Shown: positions 6,731 to 7,601 of the stretch, piece after piece
How positions within the stretch are numbered: position 1 is the stretch's first letter
How the letters are laid out: the number at the start of each line of letters is the position of its first letter
Source: an uncultured beta proteobacterium
Lineage (GTDB): Bacteria > Pseudomonadota > Gammaproteobacteria > Burkholderiales > Burkholderiaceae
Length of the DNA: 7,601 nt
Direction of reading: 5' to 3'
Assembly: GCA_903835865.1 (NCBI GenBank)
Contig: CAILON010000343.1
Location: 1-7,601, forward strand
Notes under the pieces: generated by a model
What the model saw: the letters and a program-made list of their open reading frames with translations, nothing else
Database searches by the model: none
Told to the model about the DNA's origin: nothing
Made by a program: the position numbers and the translations under genes

Positions 6731-7601
6731 TACAGATCAAGGAGAAGACGTGAAGGATCTTCTAAAGCATCCTTCATCGCAACCAAACCAAGCACGGCCT
6801 CGCGACCGTCGATGATGCGGTGATCATAAGATAAGGCAAGGTAATTAATTGGGCGAACAACCACTTGACCATTCTCAACTACAGCGCGCTCTTTCGTTGC
6901 GTGAATACCCAAAATTGCTGACTGCGGAGGGTTAATGATTGGGGTAGAAAGCATAGAGCCAAATACGCCGCCGTTAGAGATGGAGAATGTACCGCCAGTC
7001 AAATCTTCAATCGACAATTTACCTTCGCGGGCTTTAACGCCAAACTCAGCAATCTTCTTCTCGATATCAGCCAAGTTCATTTGATCAACGTCGCGCAAAA
7101 TAGGAACCACTAAACCACGTGGTGAGCTTACAGCGATACCAATATCAAAGTAGCCGTGGTACACAATGTCATTACCATCAACAGAAGCATTGAGCAGTGG
7201 GAATTTCTTCAAAGCGTGAGTAGCAGCTTTAACGAAGAAAGACATGAAGCCTAACTTAACACCATGGACCTTCTCAAACTGGTCTTTATATTTGTTACGC
7301 AAAGCAATCACAGGACCCATATTGACTTCATTAAAAGTTGTCAAGATGGCATTGTTTGCTTGGGATTCCAGCAAGCGTTCCGCAATACGAGCACGCAAAC
7401 GGCTCATGGGTACGCGCTCCTCTGGGCGGTTGCCCATCGGCATTGGTTTACTTGGCAATGCTACTGACTTAGTACCACCGGCCGCTGCGCTTAGTGCATC
7501 ACCCTTGGTAATGCGACCGTCACGACCAGAGCCGGCAACTTGTCCAGCGCTAATATTATTTTCAGCCAAAATCTTTGCAGCAGAGGGGGCGGCAGCGGCG
7601 C
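6730..7601 (-). CDS. odhB: Dihydrolipoyllysine-residue succinyltransferase, E2 of 2-oxoglutarate dehydrogenase (partial, C-terminal 289 residues)
   Basis: E2 transfers the succinyl group from the lipoyl arm to CoA and forms the core of the 2-oxoglutarate dehydrogenase complex. The frame is open to the right edge, so the lipoyl domain and true start lie outside; an apparent TTG start at 7569 is internal. Visible in order are an Ala/Pro linker (AAAAPSAA), the peripheral subunit-binding domain ([17 protein letters not shown], then RDGRITKGD) at about 9-34, a second linker, and the acyltransferase domain from ERVPMSRLR to the end. The catalytic motif [11 protein letters not shown] gives H260 and D264 in visible numbering. 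[19 protein letters not shown] and the ending [10 protein letters not shown] match SucB/OdhB rather than the pyruvate dehydrogenase E2. The gene ends 12 bases before lpdA. By common gene order odhA (E1) should lie upstream, beyond the window; this is inferred, not seen. sucB is the synonym. Confidence 0.96.
   Translation of the reverse strand, partial: AAAAPSAAKILAENNISAGQVAGSGRDGRITKGDALSAAAGGTKSVALPSKPMPMGNRPEERVPMSRLRARIAERLLESQANNAILTTFNEVNMGPVIALRNKYKDQFEKVHGVKLGFMSFFVKAATHALKKFPLLNASVDGNDIVYHGYFDIGIAVSSPRGLVVPILRDVDQMNLADIEKKIAEFGVKAREGKLSIEDLTGGTFSISNGGVFGSMLSTPIINPPQSAILGIHATKERAVVENGQVVVRPINYLALSYDHRIIDGREAVLGLVAMKDALEDPSRLLLDL

Noticed and set aside
7567..7569. TTG at 7569 as the start of the E2 gene
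   Set aside because: The frame continues upstream to the edge through K-I and an Ala/Pro linker, and the codon falls inside the peripheral subunit-binding domain (KILAEN), so it is internal.

Overview
The window looks like a core chromosomal segment of a betaproteobacterium of the Burkholderiaceae, most likely Polynucleobacter or a close relative. That placement is inference. It rests on the gene order odhB-lpdA-zapE followed by trpS and dapA-bamC, on the betaproteobacterial character of the proteins (long TrpS with an internal insertion, [13 protein letters not shown] Dap[13 protein letters not shown] Lpd) and on a base composition that looks moderate rather than GC-rich.

All eight genes lie on the minus strand, so the reading order runs from high to low coordinates. 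odhB (E2 of 2-oxoglutarate dehydrogenase, 5' end cut by the window edge) is followed by lpdA (E3) and zapE (AFG1-like division ATPase). Next come a PHP-domain phosphoesterase of the YciV/TrpH family, trpS, a small SAM-dependent methyltransferase, dapA, and the 5' part of bamC, which runs off the left edge.

The block is very compact. lpdA and zapE abut with no gap, dapA and bamC overlap by four bases, and the other gaps are 9 to 29 bases once the trpS start is set at its internal ATG. No stretch of 300 bases lacks a gene. I saw no tRNA, rRNA, insertion sequence, CRISPR array, clear terminator or convincing promoter. The spacing fits one or more long co-directional transcripts. The first part completes the 2-oxoglutarate dehydrogenase complex of the TCA cycle. 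The remainder joins housekeeping functions: division, RNA or nucleotide turnover, tRNA charging, lysine/diaminopimelate synthesis and outer-membrane assembly.

I do not see an undescribed system here. The points worth a second look are small: three genes whose only plausible starts are TTG, a four-codon reading frame over the methyltransferase start, the TAA-TTG junction of lpdA and zapE, the charged insertion in TrpS, and active-site and allosteric-site substitutions in DapA.
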